Source of the DNA: UBA4055 sp964648295
GTDB taxonomy: Bacteria > UBA4055
NCBI GenBank assembly: GCA_964648295.1
Contig: CAZYNH010000018.1
Span: 1 to 45,424 of the forward strand
Direction: 5' to 3'
DNA length: 45,424 bases
How positions within the stretch are numbered: position 1 is the first letter of the stretch; each line of letters starts with the position of its first letter. The position numbers and the translations under genes are program-made. The notes below the pieces were generated by a model. It saw only the letters and a list, made by a program, of their open reading frames with translations. It was not told where the DNA came from and ran no database searches. This document shows, one piece after another, positions 8,275 to 16,726 of the stretch.

Positions 8275-8808
8275 TTATATTTCCAGTCCGAGACCCTTTA
8301 ACCAGTTCGTTATCTTTTGCCTTATCTCCTGATGATAATAGTTGTCCCACCTCTCCTTATCACCTATGTGCTTGATAAGAACTTCTTCAATCTCCTCAAG
8401 AGTCGCAAGGTTGGCGATTGAAGTACGGATAGTTATTTTGAGATCCTCATTAAACCCTTTAATGGAGTTCATGTATTGCTCTATTATCCGTTTGACTTCC
8501 ATTATTGTTATAGTTGGTATTGGTTCATAATCATCCTGTTTAATGAACCTTATCCTTTTAATAAGCTCCTTTTCATCTACTTCTTCATTGGGAGAATAAA
8601 TTTTTTCGTGGTACATGTCATCATCTTCAGAATCATTGCTCCATTCCTCGAGGGCGGTAAGCTGCTGCTCATAATCATCCTCAACGCTTGTTGCGATATT
8701 CTCATCAATGTAGACTATCTCACCTGTTTCCTTATTAAGATAATATGTGATATCTTCCGCTTTCTCGTGCATCGCTCTTATTATTTCGTCCAGATCAATA
8801 TCTACCAT
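8275..8808 (-). CDS. UPF0158 family protein
   Basis: A 177-residue acidic protein of the UPF0158 family, whose function is unknown. The typical N-terminal pattern is visible: helix IDLDEIIRAMHEKAED, then strand pair TYYLNKETGEIVYIDEN. The C-terminal part (RWDNYYHQEIRQKITNWLKG) is helical and basic. I chose the ATG at 8808 because the ribosome-binding site AAGGGA ends seven bases before it. An in-frame TTG six bases upstream is too close to that site. It is the first gene of a likely three-gene unit with tsaC and the DnaE-like gene (gap 42 bases). Confidence 0.8.
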   Translation of the reverse strand: MVDIDLDEIIRAMHEKAEDITYYLNKETGEIVYIDENIATSVEDDYEQQLTALEEWSNDSEDDDMYHEKIYSPNEEVDEKELIKRIRFIKQDDYEPIPTITIMEVKRIIEQYMNSIKGFNEDLKITIRTSIANLATLEEIEEVLIKHIGDKERWDNYYHQEIRQKITNWLKGLGLEI

Positions 8809-8850
8809 ATACAATTCCCTTATTTTATTTTGCCAGAAATTTTTCCGACG

Positions 8851-8880
8851 AATATATCAATTAAGATGAGATATTGTCAA
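8851..8880 (-). promoter_or_regulatory. Promoter of the UPF0158-tsaC-DnaE-like unit
   Basis: On the reverse strand TTGACA (8875-8880) and TATATT (8851-8856) have an 18-base spacer. The predicted start lies about 8844, 36 bases before the chosen ATG. Confidence 0.65.
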
Positions 8881-8913
8881 TAGAAAAATATAGAAAATTA
8901 TCGGCATCAAAAT

Positions 8914-11244
8914 TTAACGGATGGGAAATCCTACTGAAAGGAACAGCCTGCCGTTCTTTTTTATTTTACCGTTTCCGGCAGTTAATCCGTATCCTGCTTC
9001 TACCGGTGCGAATGTTGTGTTGAGGATAATCCCCGTATAAAAGGAATTAATAAACTTCCTGTAATTCCATTTTATTTCAGGCTCGTTCTCCCAGAACGCA
9101 TTTAGATAATATCCGCAGGATATGTAAAGATCAAATAAAGTTGAGTCCCTTACAAAAAAGTTGTATCTGTTCTTAATGTTGAAATACTGAATTACAGAAT
9201 ACTCCTCAAAAAATGTCCCCGGCATCATTTTTATTCCGCCGACAAGATATCTTTCATTTTGTGGAACAAGATTATCACCTGTTCCGCCTGAAATGCCTAT
9301 CTCTGTAAATATTTTTTTTAAGAAATTTTTATATAAAGATAATTCCCACCATGTTTTCTGGAACTTGAGACCATCGTTGAAATCATACATTCCAGTCTCA
9401 ATATTCCAAGTAAAATACATTCCTTTTCCTGGAACAACATGGTCGTTCCTGCTGTCGGCCAGAATTTTAAACCCTGCGGAAGTTCTTATGTTCTCGCTGT
9501 TTTTAAAATCAATGAATTCCTGAACTGCCGACACCATTCCCTGATAGTTATCAAAAAACTGGAAACCCATACTAAACCCTGCTCCGAATCTGTGTTCATC
9601 AAAGTTCAGTTCTTCAATGGATTTATGATCTGTATCGTAGAAATTTCTCTCTTTAATCTGATAGTACGGATTTATCTCAAAGAACAATGTTGATTTTTTT
9701 AAGAAAGGATTGTAGTATGAAAGCTCGGCCCTGTTGAAACTCTCTCCAAAAGTCAATCCGGCATAGATCTCGGACCTTTTACCTTTCAGATTTTTATTTG
9801 CCAGCTCTACCAGACCTAAGAAACCTATGTCGGTCTGATAATTTGCACCAAGCCTTATCAGGTTATAAGGTTTCTCTTCAACAATAAAGGTAACTTCGCA
9901 ATTCTCGTTATCCAGCTCATAACCGACTTTGTTGAAAAGACCCGTGCCGTAAAGATTATCCACAGAACTTTCCAGAGCGTTTGTTGTCAAATGTTTTCCG
10001 ATAGAGACCGAAAGTTCCTCTCTGATAAATTTCTTTCTTGTTGAGTTGTCCCCCGTGATCTTGATGCTTTTTAGAAATCCTTCTTTTATTTTGAGAGTAT
10101 CGGGGAATCCTTCTTTATAAGAAGCATCGCATAGTAAATATCCGGAACTCCTGTACAATTTAATTATTCTTAAAACCAGTTCCTCAGGGCTTGTGCAGCC
10201 TTGTGCTTGATCCATTATCTCGTCCGAACTGATAAGCGAGTTGCCTGCGATTTCATACTTTGTATCCAATTCTTTTATCCTAGCTTTATCTTTATTTTCT
10301 CCGATAAGTCTTTTTATTTCCGATATTCTCTTATCAGTTTCCATATAACCGAGAATAATAAGAGAATCAGGATCATTCAACTCAGTAATCGAGATATCTT
10401 CTACATCAGGTCTTAAAACAACATCCGCCCTTTCAAGACTGCTCTCAATGTTGGTTTTTGTCATGAGTACCGATATTCTGTCAAGAAGCTCGATAAAATT
10501 ATAATCCGTGTTCTGCGAAGGGCTGTCGTGTGTTGTGTTTGAAGCTATTATCAGATCGCATTCTTCTAAAGCGCTCACAGGAACATTATCGGTCAGCCCC
10601 CCGTCAAGAAGCATCATATCTTTATATATCGCAGGTTTGAATAAACCGGGAAAAGACATAGATCCAAGAATTATCGCGGACAGATCACCTTCTCTGAAGA
10701 TCACTTTTTCTGGTTTCTGAATATCGGAACAAACAATTCTAAGTTTGTATTTCAGTTTATCAAAATCTCTGGAATTGTAACAGGAACTTATAACATAATT
10801 TCTGATCTTCTTAAGTACTCTGTGACCATTATTCAATGCGTTGGGAAGCTGAACCCCGTCAGAAGCCAGCTCGAGCTCAAGTACCGTTCTGTCTGAAGTC
10901 CTTTTAATGTAGTTTTCAGTCATGTCTCTTTCAGGTTTATTCGTAAACATATCTTTTGTACCTGATTCCTTAATGATATTCTCTATCTCATAAGTATCGT
11001 ATCCCAGGCTGTACAAGCCGCCGATCATGGCCCCCATGCTTGAACCGGAGATCATATATATACCTACACCTTCTTCTTCTAACCGTCTGAGAACACCAAG
11101 ATGAGCAATGCCTCTTATACCTCCGCCCGAAAGGGCGATACCTATTTTAGGATATTGTTCAATATTTGCATCACTAACTTCGTTATCCTGACCGCCCAAG
11201 ATCAAAGAGAATAATATTAGAATAAAGTTAAGAATTCTTTTCAT
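8914..11244 (-). CDS. Patatin-like phospholipase with POTRA and outer-membrane barrel (PlpD-like, type Vd)
   Basis: A 776-residue protein with a signal peptide (1-~18) and a patatin domain (~32-235). The domain shows the oxyanion loop SGGGIRG (39-45), nucleophile S69 in GSSMG and catalytic D214 in DGG. Residues ~340-457 hold POTRA-like modules (FLKSIKITGDNSTRKKF; VTFIVEEKPYN). Residues ~458-776 alternate as amphipathic strands of a BamA-type barrel and end in LFLSVGFPIR, a usual aromatic-rich barrel terminus. Such proteins place a lipase at the outer membrane. The gene stands alone and diverges from the methyltransferase gene at 11355. Its predicted -10 box ends only six bases before the ATG and no ribosome-binding site is present. 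Confidence 0.9.
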   Translation of the reverse strand: MKRILNFILILFSLILGGQDNEVSDANIEQYPKIGIALSGGGIRGIAHLGVLRRLEEEGVGIYMISGSSMGAMIGGLYSLGYDTYEIENIIKESGTKDMFTNKPERDMTENYIKRTSDRTVLELELASDGVQLPNALNNGHRVLKKIRNYVISSCYNSRDFDKLKYKLRIVCSDIQKPEKVIFREGDLSAIILGSMSFPGLFKPAIYKDMMLLDGGLTDNVPVSALEECDLIIASNTTHDSPSQNTDYNFIELLDRISVLMTKTNIESSLERADVVLRPDVEDISITELNDPDSLIILGYMETDKRISEIKRLIGENKDKARIKELDTKYEIAGNSLISSDEIMDQAQGCTSPEELVLRIIKLYRSSGYLLCDASYKEGFPDTLKIKEGFLKSIKITGDNSTRKKFIREELSVSIGKHLTTNALESSVDNLYGTGLFNKVGYELDNENCEVTFIVEEKPYNLIRLGANYQTDIGFLGLVELANKNLKGKRSEIYAGLTFGESFNRAELSYYNPFLKKSTLFFEINPYYQIKERNFYDTDHKSIEELNFDEHRFGAGFSMGFQFFDNYQGMVSAVQEFIDFKNSENIRTSAGFKILADSRNDHVVPGKGMYFTWNIETGMYDFNDGLKFQKTWWELSLYKNFLKKIFTEIGISGGTGDNLVPQNERYLVGGIKMMPGTFFEEYSVIQYFNIKNRYNFFVRDSTLFDLYISCGYYLNAFWENEPEIKWNYRKFINSFYTGIILNTTFAPVEAGYGLTAGNGKIKKNGRLFLSVGFPIR

Positions 11245-11250
11245 GTCAGA

Positions 11251-11279
11251 AATATAAAGATTTGTTTCTGATTAAGCAA
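11251..11279 (-). promoter_or_regulatory. Promoter of the patatin-barrel gene
   Basis: On the reverse strand TTGCTT (11274-11279) and TATATT (11251-11256) have a 17-base spacer. The start of transcription would fall on or next to the ATG at 11244, suggesting a leaderless message. Confidence 0.55.
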
Positions 11280-11304
11280 TAATTCTAAACACACCGATTT
11301 TCTA

Positions 11305-11333
11305 TTGATATGAATTGATTTTTAGCTTATCTT
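11305..11333 (+). promoter_or_regulatory. Promoter of the methyltransferase-nuclease pair
   Basis: TTGATA (11305-11310) and TATCTT (11328-11333) have a 17-base spacer. The predicted start is ~11340, 15 bases before the ATG. It is arranged back to back with the patatin promoter. Confidence 0.6.
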
Positions 11334-11354
11334 CCAAAGAAAAACAAGACTGAA

Positions 11355-12521
11355 ATGAGATTTGTAGAATTAAGGGACCGAAAATACTTTATACCAGACC
11401 TCTTTGAAGAAACAATAGGTAAGTTCTGCTCTTTCCGTATATGCACGGCCCAGGAAGCAGAAAACACAGGCAGGATTATGAAGGATATAAGGGCAGAACG
11501 ATTCCTGATCTTTGACAAAATTAAAAGGTCATCGGTTGAAATATTATTTGAAAAAATATCTGAAAGGATCGATGAAATGATCCCCTACGATGATAGAGCA
11601 AGAATTTCATCGAGAATGTTTTCGAGAAACAGAAAAGCGGAATTCGAGAACCTCAGAAAAAAAATTCTTGACAGAATACTCCTGATAGCAGAAGGAGATA
11701 TTGCCGTTTCATTCACAGAGAAATACATGTTAAGAAACCTTATATCCTTTTGCGGTGAAGACATTTACAGTTATAAAGGCGAGACATTTATTTTACCATT
11801 CAGGTTTCTGAAAGAGCTGGAAAAATCGCTGAATGATAATGTATTTGTAAGTGACGCGGAAACCCCTTTAACATCGGGCATAAATGTACTACTGCCTAAA
11901 TCGCAGGAAACATACAGCCTGTTCCGGTCCGCAATGGAATTCTTAACCCGGAAAGACTCCAGGAAAATTATTGACATGGGATGCGGATCCGGGATTCTGT
12001 CAATTCTTTCAGACAGAATTTTTTCAAACTCAACTATATATCTTACTGACATACTTCCTGAAGCCATCGCGTCGGCAATGTATAATTTCGAAAATAAATT
12101 CAGGACTGAATTTTCACGCACCGACAGTTTACTAAAACTTTCCACCGGGTCCAACACTATAGTATGCTGCGAATCAGGAGACCTGTTCGAAAAAACAGAA
12201 GAACTGTTCGATATAATTATATTTAATCCGCCATGGATCAACTCTGAATACAGGAACCGATCGGAGATGGCTCTGAACGACAAGGATCAGAAAACCGTTG
12301 AAAGATTTATTATACAGTCAAAGCACAACCTGGCTTCCGGCGGATTTATTTTATTGTCATACTCGGATAACAGCGGAGAAAAATCTGTAGAAAATCTTAA
12401 CCGTATGATTTCATCGAACGGTTTTGAAGATATTTTTGTAAGGTCTGCAAGGGTTCAATCTTATCAGTCAGGCAGAAAATGCATGAGAATATTCGTTAAA
12501 ATTCTCAAAAGGAAGCTTTAA
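11355..12521 (+). CDS. HemK/RsmC-type N-methyltransferase-like protein
   Basis: The 388-residue protein has a C-terminal class I methyltransferase domain. Motif I is IIDMGCGSGILSI (205-217), the acidic strand-2 end is LTDILPEA, and motif IV is IIIFNPPWI (287-295). The NPPW signature is found in enzymes that methylate planar nitrogens: glutamine in release factors and ribosomal proteins, or guanine/adenine in RNA and DNA. The first ~190 residues match nothing I know. It is too divergent to call PrmC or RsmC. The stop and the next start share one base (TAATG), so the nuclease gene downstream is coupled to it. Confidence 0.7.
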   Translation: MRFVELRDRKYFIPDLFEETIGKFCSFRICTAQEAENTGRIMKDIRAERFLIFDKIKRSSVEILFEKISERIDEMIPYDDRARISSRMFSRNRKAEFENLRKKILDRILLIAEGDIAVSFTEKYMLRNLISFCGEDIYSYKGETFILPFRFLKELEKSLNDNVFVSDAETPLTSGINVLLPKSQETYSLFRSAMEFLTRKDSRKIIDMGCGSGILSILSDRIFSNSTIYLTDILPEAIASAMYNFENKFRTEFSRTDSLLKLSTGSNTIVCCESGDLFEKTEELFDIIIFNPPWINSEYRNRSEMALNDKDQKTVERFIIQSKHNLASGGFILLSYSDNSGEKSVENLNRMISSNGFEDIFVRSARVQSYQSGRKCMRIFVKILKRKL

Positions 12522-13342
12522 TGCGAACAAAATCATACTTTGTTCTTGTCTTTTTTTTGCTTTTGTTCTTTTCATGGTATTTTTATATCTATTCTCCAAA
12601 AGAAAAAAGGTCCGTTCTGATCGAATGTTCCGGTTCATCCGACAAATATCACCACATTTTATGGGGCTATCCGAAGGCCACCGGAGTCAAAGTTTTCGAA
12701 TATGAAGGATTTGTTTCGGGATACGACACAATAAGGCTTAATCCGCTCTGGATCAGTTATAAGCTTAAAAAAGAGTTCCTCACTGGAAAGAAATACCTCA
12801 AATCAAGAAAATTCGCCCCTGATCCTTCGCTTTCAAAGAAACACACGGCGCTGGATAAAGATTTCAGAAACAGCGGTTACGACCGCGGACACCTTGCAAG
12901 GCAGTCGGACATGAAAGGAAGAAGCGCAAAGTGCGAATCAGAAGCACTGTACTTTACAAATATATCTCCGCAGAAACAGCAGTTCAACCGAAAAACATGG
13001 AATAATCTTGAAACAGCTGTAAACAGGCTGGTGGAAAATAACAATCAGGCATGGATAATAACCGGGCCCTATTTTGACGAGAACAGGCAGTTCATTAGTA
13101 AAAGGGTTGAGGTACCTGACGGCTTTTACAAAATTGTGGTATTGGATACCGATAAAGGATTTTATCCTGTCGCATTTATTTTGAAAATGGATGACACCGG
13201 CATGGACATTGAAAAATATACCGTTAGCATTGACAGCGTCGAGAGTCTGACAGGGATCGATTTTTTTCACGAACTGGATGATCTTGTGGAGTCAGAATTC
13301 GAATCCCAGGTACTGCCGGTACCGTTTCAATGGAAGAAATAG
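12521..13342 (+). CDS. Membrane-anchored DNA/RNA non-specific endonuclease (NUC family)
   Basis: A 273-residue beta-beta-alpha-metal nuclease. The N terminus (6-24) is one hydrophobic segment, an uncleaved anchor or signal peptide, so the enzyme acts outside the cytoplasm. The catalytic motif DRGH is at 121-124 with H124 as general base. The magnesium ligand is the asparagine in SPQKQQFNRKTWNNLE (N156), with E164 after it. NUC-family enzymes cut DNA and RNA of any sequence, often for nutrient scavenging. It overlaps the methyltransferase gene by one base and ends 9 bases from the convergent pdxJ. No immunity protein is adjacent. Confidence 0.9.
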   Translation: MRTKSYFVLVFFLLLFFSWYFYIYSPKEKRSVLIECSGSSDKYHHILWGYPKATGVKVFEYEGFVSGYDTIRLNPLWISYKLKKEFLTGKKYLKSRKFAPDPSLSKKHTALDKDFRNSGYDRGHLARQSDMKGRSAKCESEALYFTNISPQKQQFNRKTWNNLETAVNRLVENNNQAWIITGPYFDENRQFISKRVEVPDGFYKIVVLDTDKGFYPVAFILKMDDTGMDIEKYTVSIDSVESLTGIDFFHELDDLVESEFESQVLPVPFQWKK

Positions 13343-13351
13343 GTGGATTAT

Positions 13352-14062
13352 CTATCTTATTATTGCCAGCATTTCTCTGACCGCCCGTTCCAGGCCGACC
13401 AAAGAAGCTCTGGCGATTATTGAATGTCCTATATTCAGCTCTTCTATTTCCTCGATTTGAATTATGTCTTTCACATTGTGATAATTAAGACCGTGACCTG
13501 CACTGACACCGAGTCCTGATTTTTCTGCATATACAGCTGCGGCTCTTATCTTTTCAAATTCTTCCACTATCTCTGATTCTGTTCTGGCGTTTGCATAGTG
13601 TCCGGTATGTATCTCGATTAGATCCGCCTCAAGTGCAGAACATGTCTTTATCTGGGAAATGTCAGGATCAACAAAAACAGACACTTTAATACCCGCGCTT
13701 TTAAGCCTGAATACTATGTCTCTAAGATAATCTTTCATAGCGATCACATCTAGACCTCCCTCCGTGGTCAGCTCCTCTCTTTTCTCCGGAACAAGCGTTA
13801 CCATCTCGGGTTTGACCTTTGTGGCTATTCTGACCATTTCATCATTCGCCGCCGTCTCAAGATTGAGATGACTTTTTACGATCTCCCTTAACCTTCTAAG
13901 ATCATCATCGTTTATATGCCTTCTGTCTTCTCTGAGATGACAAACGATGCCGTCAGCCCCCGCCAGGTCACATATTACGGCGGCAGCGACAGGGTCAGGT
14001 TCATAAGTTTTTCTGGCTTCTCTGATTGTTGCTATATGGTCAACATTGATTCCCAGCCTCAT
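13352..14062 (-). CDS. pdxJ: Pyridoxine 5'-phosphate synthase
   Basis: A 236-residue TIM-barrel enzyme that condenses 1-deoxyxylulose 5-phosphate with 3-amino-2-oxopropyl phosphate to pyridoxine 5'-phosphate, the ring-closing step of DXP-dependent vitamin B6 synthesis. Family landmarks are LGINVDHIATIREAR at the N terminus, GADGIVCHLREDRRHI, MVTLVPEKREELTTEGGLD and GHGLNYHN near the end. The length is normal. It is the last gene of the unit small ORF-rlmH-TPR-pdxJ, 17 bases after the TPR gene. No terminator is visible in the 9 bases before the convergent nuclease gene. Confidence 0.97.
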   Translation of the reverse strand: MRLGINVDHIATIREARKTYEPDPVAAAVICDLAGADGIVCHLREDRRHINDDDLRRLREIVKSHLNLETAANDEMVRIATKVKPEMVTLVPEKREELTTEGGLDVIAMKDYLRDIVFRLKSAGIKVSVFVDPDISQIKTCSALEADLIEIHTGHYANARTESEIVEEFEKIRAAAVYAEKSGLGVSAGHGLNYHNVKDIIQIEEIEELNIGHSIIARASLVGLERAVREMLAIIR

Positions 14063-14079
14063 CTTAGACTCCGGGTTGA

Positions 14080-14820
14080 TTAATTTTTATACAGAGCGTT
14101 TTTTCTCATCCCGCCCTGATGAATCCCGCCCTGCTGGATCATTTTTCTTACAGGCGGTTTTTCCAGCATGAACTGATACCATGATTCACCAAAAGCTTTC
14201 ATTCTCATTCTTCTGTTGTTCTTAAGTTCAAGTATATTAGATTTTATTCTTTCATCGGCCTCTTTGAGCTTTTTGTTTCCCTCTTCAAGAATTTTCAGAG
14301 CGTCTTCTCTTCTTCCGGTCCTTTCAAGACAGTACGCATACAAAGACCACGCAAGACCTTCTTTTTTGCCTGCGGTAATTACATTTTTAAACATTTTGTC
14401 CATTTCATCATATTTTTTCTCGTTCATCAGTATAACCGCGAGCATACCCTTGGCCACCCAGTTCATTGAAGAGGATTTAAATAGAGATGGCTTGGCTTTC
14501 TCATTGTCCTTTCTTATGTAATGAATCATTCCGATCAATCCGTGTATCTGACCTACAATAAAAGGGCTTTTTCTTCCCAGAGCCAGTCCGCTTTCATATA
14601 TTCTCAGGGCTCTGTCAAAATTCTGGGAGTATAACGCCTTCTGAGCTTTCTCATTAAGTCTCTCCAGTTCTTTTGTGGCTTTCCTTGTAAGGTATATGAA
14701 TACCCCGGCTCCGAGCAGAAGACCCGTCAATACCGAGAAAGAAATATATCCCTTCAGTGTATAACTCATCACGAAGGATATTATAATTGCTGTAAAAACT
14801 GTAATAATTATGTTCCTCAT
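14080..14820 (-). CDS. Membrane-anchored TPR-like protein
   Basis: A 246-residue protein of unknown role. Two hydrophobic segments at ~4-22 and ~28-45 anchor it, and the rest is soluble helical repeat. Helix pairs such as KALYSQNFDRALRIYESGLA and CLERTGRREDALKILEEG are typical tetratricopeptide repeats. The C-terminal ~45 residues are basic and rich in methionine and glycine (MIQQGGIHQGGMRKN). It lies between rlmH and pdxJ with gaps of 12 and 17 bases, so it is co-transcribed with them. A scaffold role is likely; nothing more specific can be said. Confidence 0.7.
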   Translation of the reverse strand: MRNIIITVFTAIIISFVMSYTLKGYISFSVLTGLLLGAGVFIYLTRKATKELERLNEKAQKALYSQNFDRALRIYESGLALGRKSPFIVGQIHGLIGMIHYIRKDNEKAKPSLFKSSSMNWVAKGMLAVILMNEKKYDEMDKMFKNVITAGKKEGLAWSLYAYCLERTGRREDALKILEEGNKKLKEADERIKSNILELKNNRRMRMKAFGESWYQFMLEKPPVRKMIQQGGIHQGGMRKNALYKN

Positions 14821-14832
14821 CGCGCCTCAGCT

Positions 14833-15288
14833 TTATTTATGATATGTTTTATTGTTCATTATACAATACGATCTGAATATCTGCTCCGCAAGCACCAGCC
14901 TGATCATCTGATGTGTTAACGTTAATGATGAAAAGGAAATCCTTATATCAGAGATATCTTTCAGTTTTTTACTTACCCCTTCTGATCCCCCGATAATAAA
15001 GGCGATCCCGGGCACAGATATGTCTCTTTTTGACCTTATTATTTCAGAGAACTCCTCAGAACTGATTTTATTTCCGTCTATATCAAGAAGCGCTGAGTAA
15101 TATCCTGCAGGGATGTTCTTTATCAGCTTCTCAGTTTCAAGATCAACAGAACATCCTTTTTCGGACTCTTCTTTCAGATAGTTCTCTTCCACATTTACAT
15201 AAGGCTTCAAAAGAACTTTGTATCTCTCTATTCCATCGATAAGAAATTTATGTTTTGTTTTTCCTATCCCCAGAAAAAGAATCTTCAA
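14833..15288 (-). CDS. rlmH: 23S rRNA (pseudouridine1915-N3)-methyltransferase RlmH
   Basis: A 151-residue SPOUT-class methyltransferase acting on the pseudouridine at 1915 in helix 69 of 23S rRNA. The knotted SAM site is visible as FIIGGSEGVS followed by FSSLTLTHQMIRLVLAEQ. The C terminus IMNNKTYHK is the family's signature ending. The length is standard (~155). Its start overlaps the end of the 60-codon ORF upstream by four bases (ATGA). Confidence 0.95.
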   Translation of the reverse strand: MKILFLGIGKTKHKFLIDGIERYKVLLKPYVNVEENYLKEESEKGCSVDLETEKLIKNIPAGYYSALLDIDGNKISSEEFSEIIRSKRDISVPGIAFIIGGSEGVSKKLKDISDIRISFSSLTLTHQMIRLVLAEQIFRSYCIMNNKTYHK

Positions 15289-15467
15289 TTCTCGAACTGC
15301 TCGTTTTCTTCTTTTATTATCTTAGGCCTTTTTATATCACTGCTGTTGAAAAAATATTCATACAGCCTTATGATGTCTTTTACATCTCTTTTCGTTAAGC
15401 TGCTCACAGCATAAAAAGAGGGTGTTTTCTTATTTGTGTCAACAATTGGCAAAAGCTTGTTTATCAC
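15285..15467 (-). CDS. Small protein of unknown function upstream of rlmH
   Basis: A 60-residue ORF starting at GTG, with AGGA six bases before it. The sequence includes FYAVSSLTKRDVKDIIRLYEYF, a likely helix, and a charged C terminus. There is no signal peptide and no known domain. Support for it being real comes from the ribosome-binding site, the four-base ATGA overlap with rlmH and a good promoter 30 bases upstream. I do not recognise it. Confidence 0.6.
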   Translation of the reverse strand: MINKLLPIVDTNKKTPSFYAVSSLTKRDVKDIIRLYEYFFNSSDIKRPKIIKEENEQFEN

Positions 15468-15496
15468 TTTTCATCCTGAGTTTTTTTGCGACGGTG

Positions 15497-15525
15497 AATA
15501 TATGAAATTTCTTTAAACTATGCAA
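15497..15525 (-). promoter_or_regulatory. Promoter of the rlmH-pdxJ unit
   Basis: On the reverse strand TTGCAT (15520-15525) and TATATT (15497-15502) have a 17-base spacer. The predicted start is ~15490, 23 bases before the GTG. Confidence 0.65.
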
Positions 15526-15542
15526 ATTGATTTTTAGATATT

Positions 15543-15569
15543 AAAAAAAGCGGTGGTGCACCGCTTTTT
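15543..15569 (-). terminator. Rho-independent terminator of the sigma/anti-sigma operon
   Basis: GCGGTG and CACCGC pair around a three-base loop, extended by five A-T pairs. On the reverse strand the stem is followed by seven T. The A/T symmetry would let it also work weakly in the other direction. Confidence 0.85.
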
Positions 15570-15578
15570 AAAGATTTT

Positions 15579-16094
15579 CTATTCACCGGTACTGACCTTG
15601 AGCCTCAAAGATTCGTCTTCTTTCACATTTCTGCCCAAATTCTCAAGTGAGTCAGTAATTGATTTGGCCGGAACATTTTCCTCAGCCGCCACACTCATTG
15701 CCGGAATGCTCAATCCGTTCTCAATATTTGAGTTGTTTTCGAAGATACCAAGAGATGATACATATATAAAAGCCAGAACAACTGCCGCGATGCCTGATAC
15801 ATAATATAAAGATCTTGCGGCAAAAGAAATTTTTCTTTCCGCAGCTTTATCGGCATGCGAAGGTCGGGAAGCTCTTATAGTTTCCATCAGATTATCGTTA
15901 AATGTGTCTGATACCCGTACTCTGGGAATACTCCTGATTTTCTCGACTACTGCATTCATTTGCCGGATAAGATCTGAACAATCCTTGCACTCGGTTATGT
16001 GACCGTGTATATCACCCGGATTATCTTCCGCAATCAGATCTGTCTCAATATCACTTTTTCTTATCATTTCTTCTATTCTGCAGCATTTTTCCAT
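15579..16094 (-). CDS. Zinc-finger anti-sigma factor
   Basis: The 171-residue partner of the sigma factor encoded just upstream. The N-terminal anti-sigma domain carries the ZAS zinc motif HxxxCxxC as H32, C36 and C39 (HITECKDC). One transmembrane segment follows at ~93-113 (SLYYVSGIAAVVLAFIYVSS), and the last ~55 residues face the periplasm. Anti-sigma factors of this type hold their sigma factor at the membrane until a signal releases it. The gap to the sigma gene is 19 bases and a terminator follows at once. The signal is not evident; the C-terminal part matches no known sensor. Confidence 0.85.
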   Translation of the reverse strand: MEKCCRIEEMIRKSDIETDLIAEDNPGDIHGHITECKDCSDLIRQMNAVVEKIRSIPRVRVSDTFNDNLMETIRASRPSHADKAAERKISFAARSLYYVSGIAAVVLAFIYVSSLGIFENNSNIENGLSIPAMSVAAEENVPAKSITDSLENLGRNVKEDESLRLKVSTGE

Positions 16095-16113
16095 TTTTTT
16101 CTCCGGCTGTGTT

Positions 16114-16686
16114 TTATTTAATGTAGTCCGCCAAAGCGTCCCTTAGGTTCAGCCTAGCTCTGTTCAATCTTGATTTCACAGTGCCAGTGGGGATCTGAAG
16201 CAGAGCCGCGATTTCTTCATAGCTCATTTCATCAATATCCCTCAGCATCACTATTTCACGGAACTTATCTTCCAGACTGTCTATTGAACTCATGATAATC
16301 CCTGAAAGTTCATTTTTTAATACATCTCCGTCTGTCGAAGAATTCTTATCTTTTATCTCGTAATCATTTTCCCCGTCTTTACCGGTAATTGAAAACGAGT
16401 TCATTTTTCCCGATCTTGAAAGAGATGTTTTGGCCAGATTTATGGCAATTGTATATATCCATGTTGATACTTTCGCGATCTCTTTGTATTTATCCTTATT
16501 CAAATAAACTCTGACGAATGTATCCTGAACTATATCTTCCGCAGATTCTTTATCTTTCATGTAATAAAATATGTGGTTCATTAACTTGTTCTTGTACCTT
16601 TCAACCAGCTCGGAGTAAGAACTCTCATCGCCGTTCTGGAATCTAAGCATCAGTTCTTCGTCAGTTAATCTTTTAAAGTTTGTCAT
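16114..16686 (-). CDS. ECF-type RNA polymerase sigma factor (RpoE-like)
   Basis: A 190-residue group IV sigma factor. Region 2 contains SYSELVERYKNKLMNHIFYY and AEDIVQDTFVRVY, which bind the core enzyme and the -10 box. Region 4 is the helix-turn-helix MSYEEIAALLQIPTGTVKSR, which reads the -35 box. I chose the ATG at 16686 because AGGGA lies five bases before it and region 2 begins right after. A longer frame upstream to 16758 runs into the preceding gene and adds no conserved sequence. It sits between a flippase-like gene and its anti-sigma factor. Confidence 0.92.
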   Translation of the reverse strand: MTNFKRLTDEELMLRFQNGDESSYSELVERYKNKLMNHIFYYMKDKESAEDIVQDTFVRVYLNKDKYKEIAKVSTWIYTIAINLAKTSLSRSGKMNSFSITGKDGENDYEIKDKNSSTDGDVLKNELSGIIMSSIDSLEDKFREIVMLRDIDEMSYEEIAALLQIPTGTVKSRLNRARLNLRDALADYIK

Positions 16687-16726
16687 ACCATTCCCTGCTC
16701 TTTCGTGAAATTCAACTCTCAATAAT

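Noticed and set aside
12521..13342. A toxin-immunity or phage-defence system around the NUC nuclease
   Set aside because: No immunity-like gene is adjacent, and the methyltransferase beside it resembles protein/RNA methylases rather than a restriction partner. The nuclease has a membrane anchor and is more likely nutritional.
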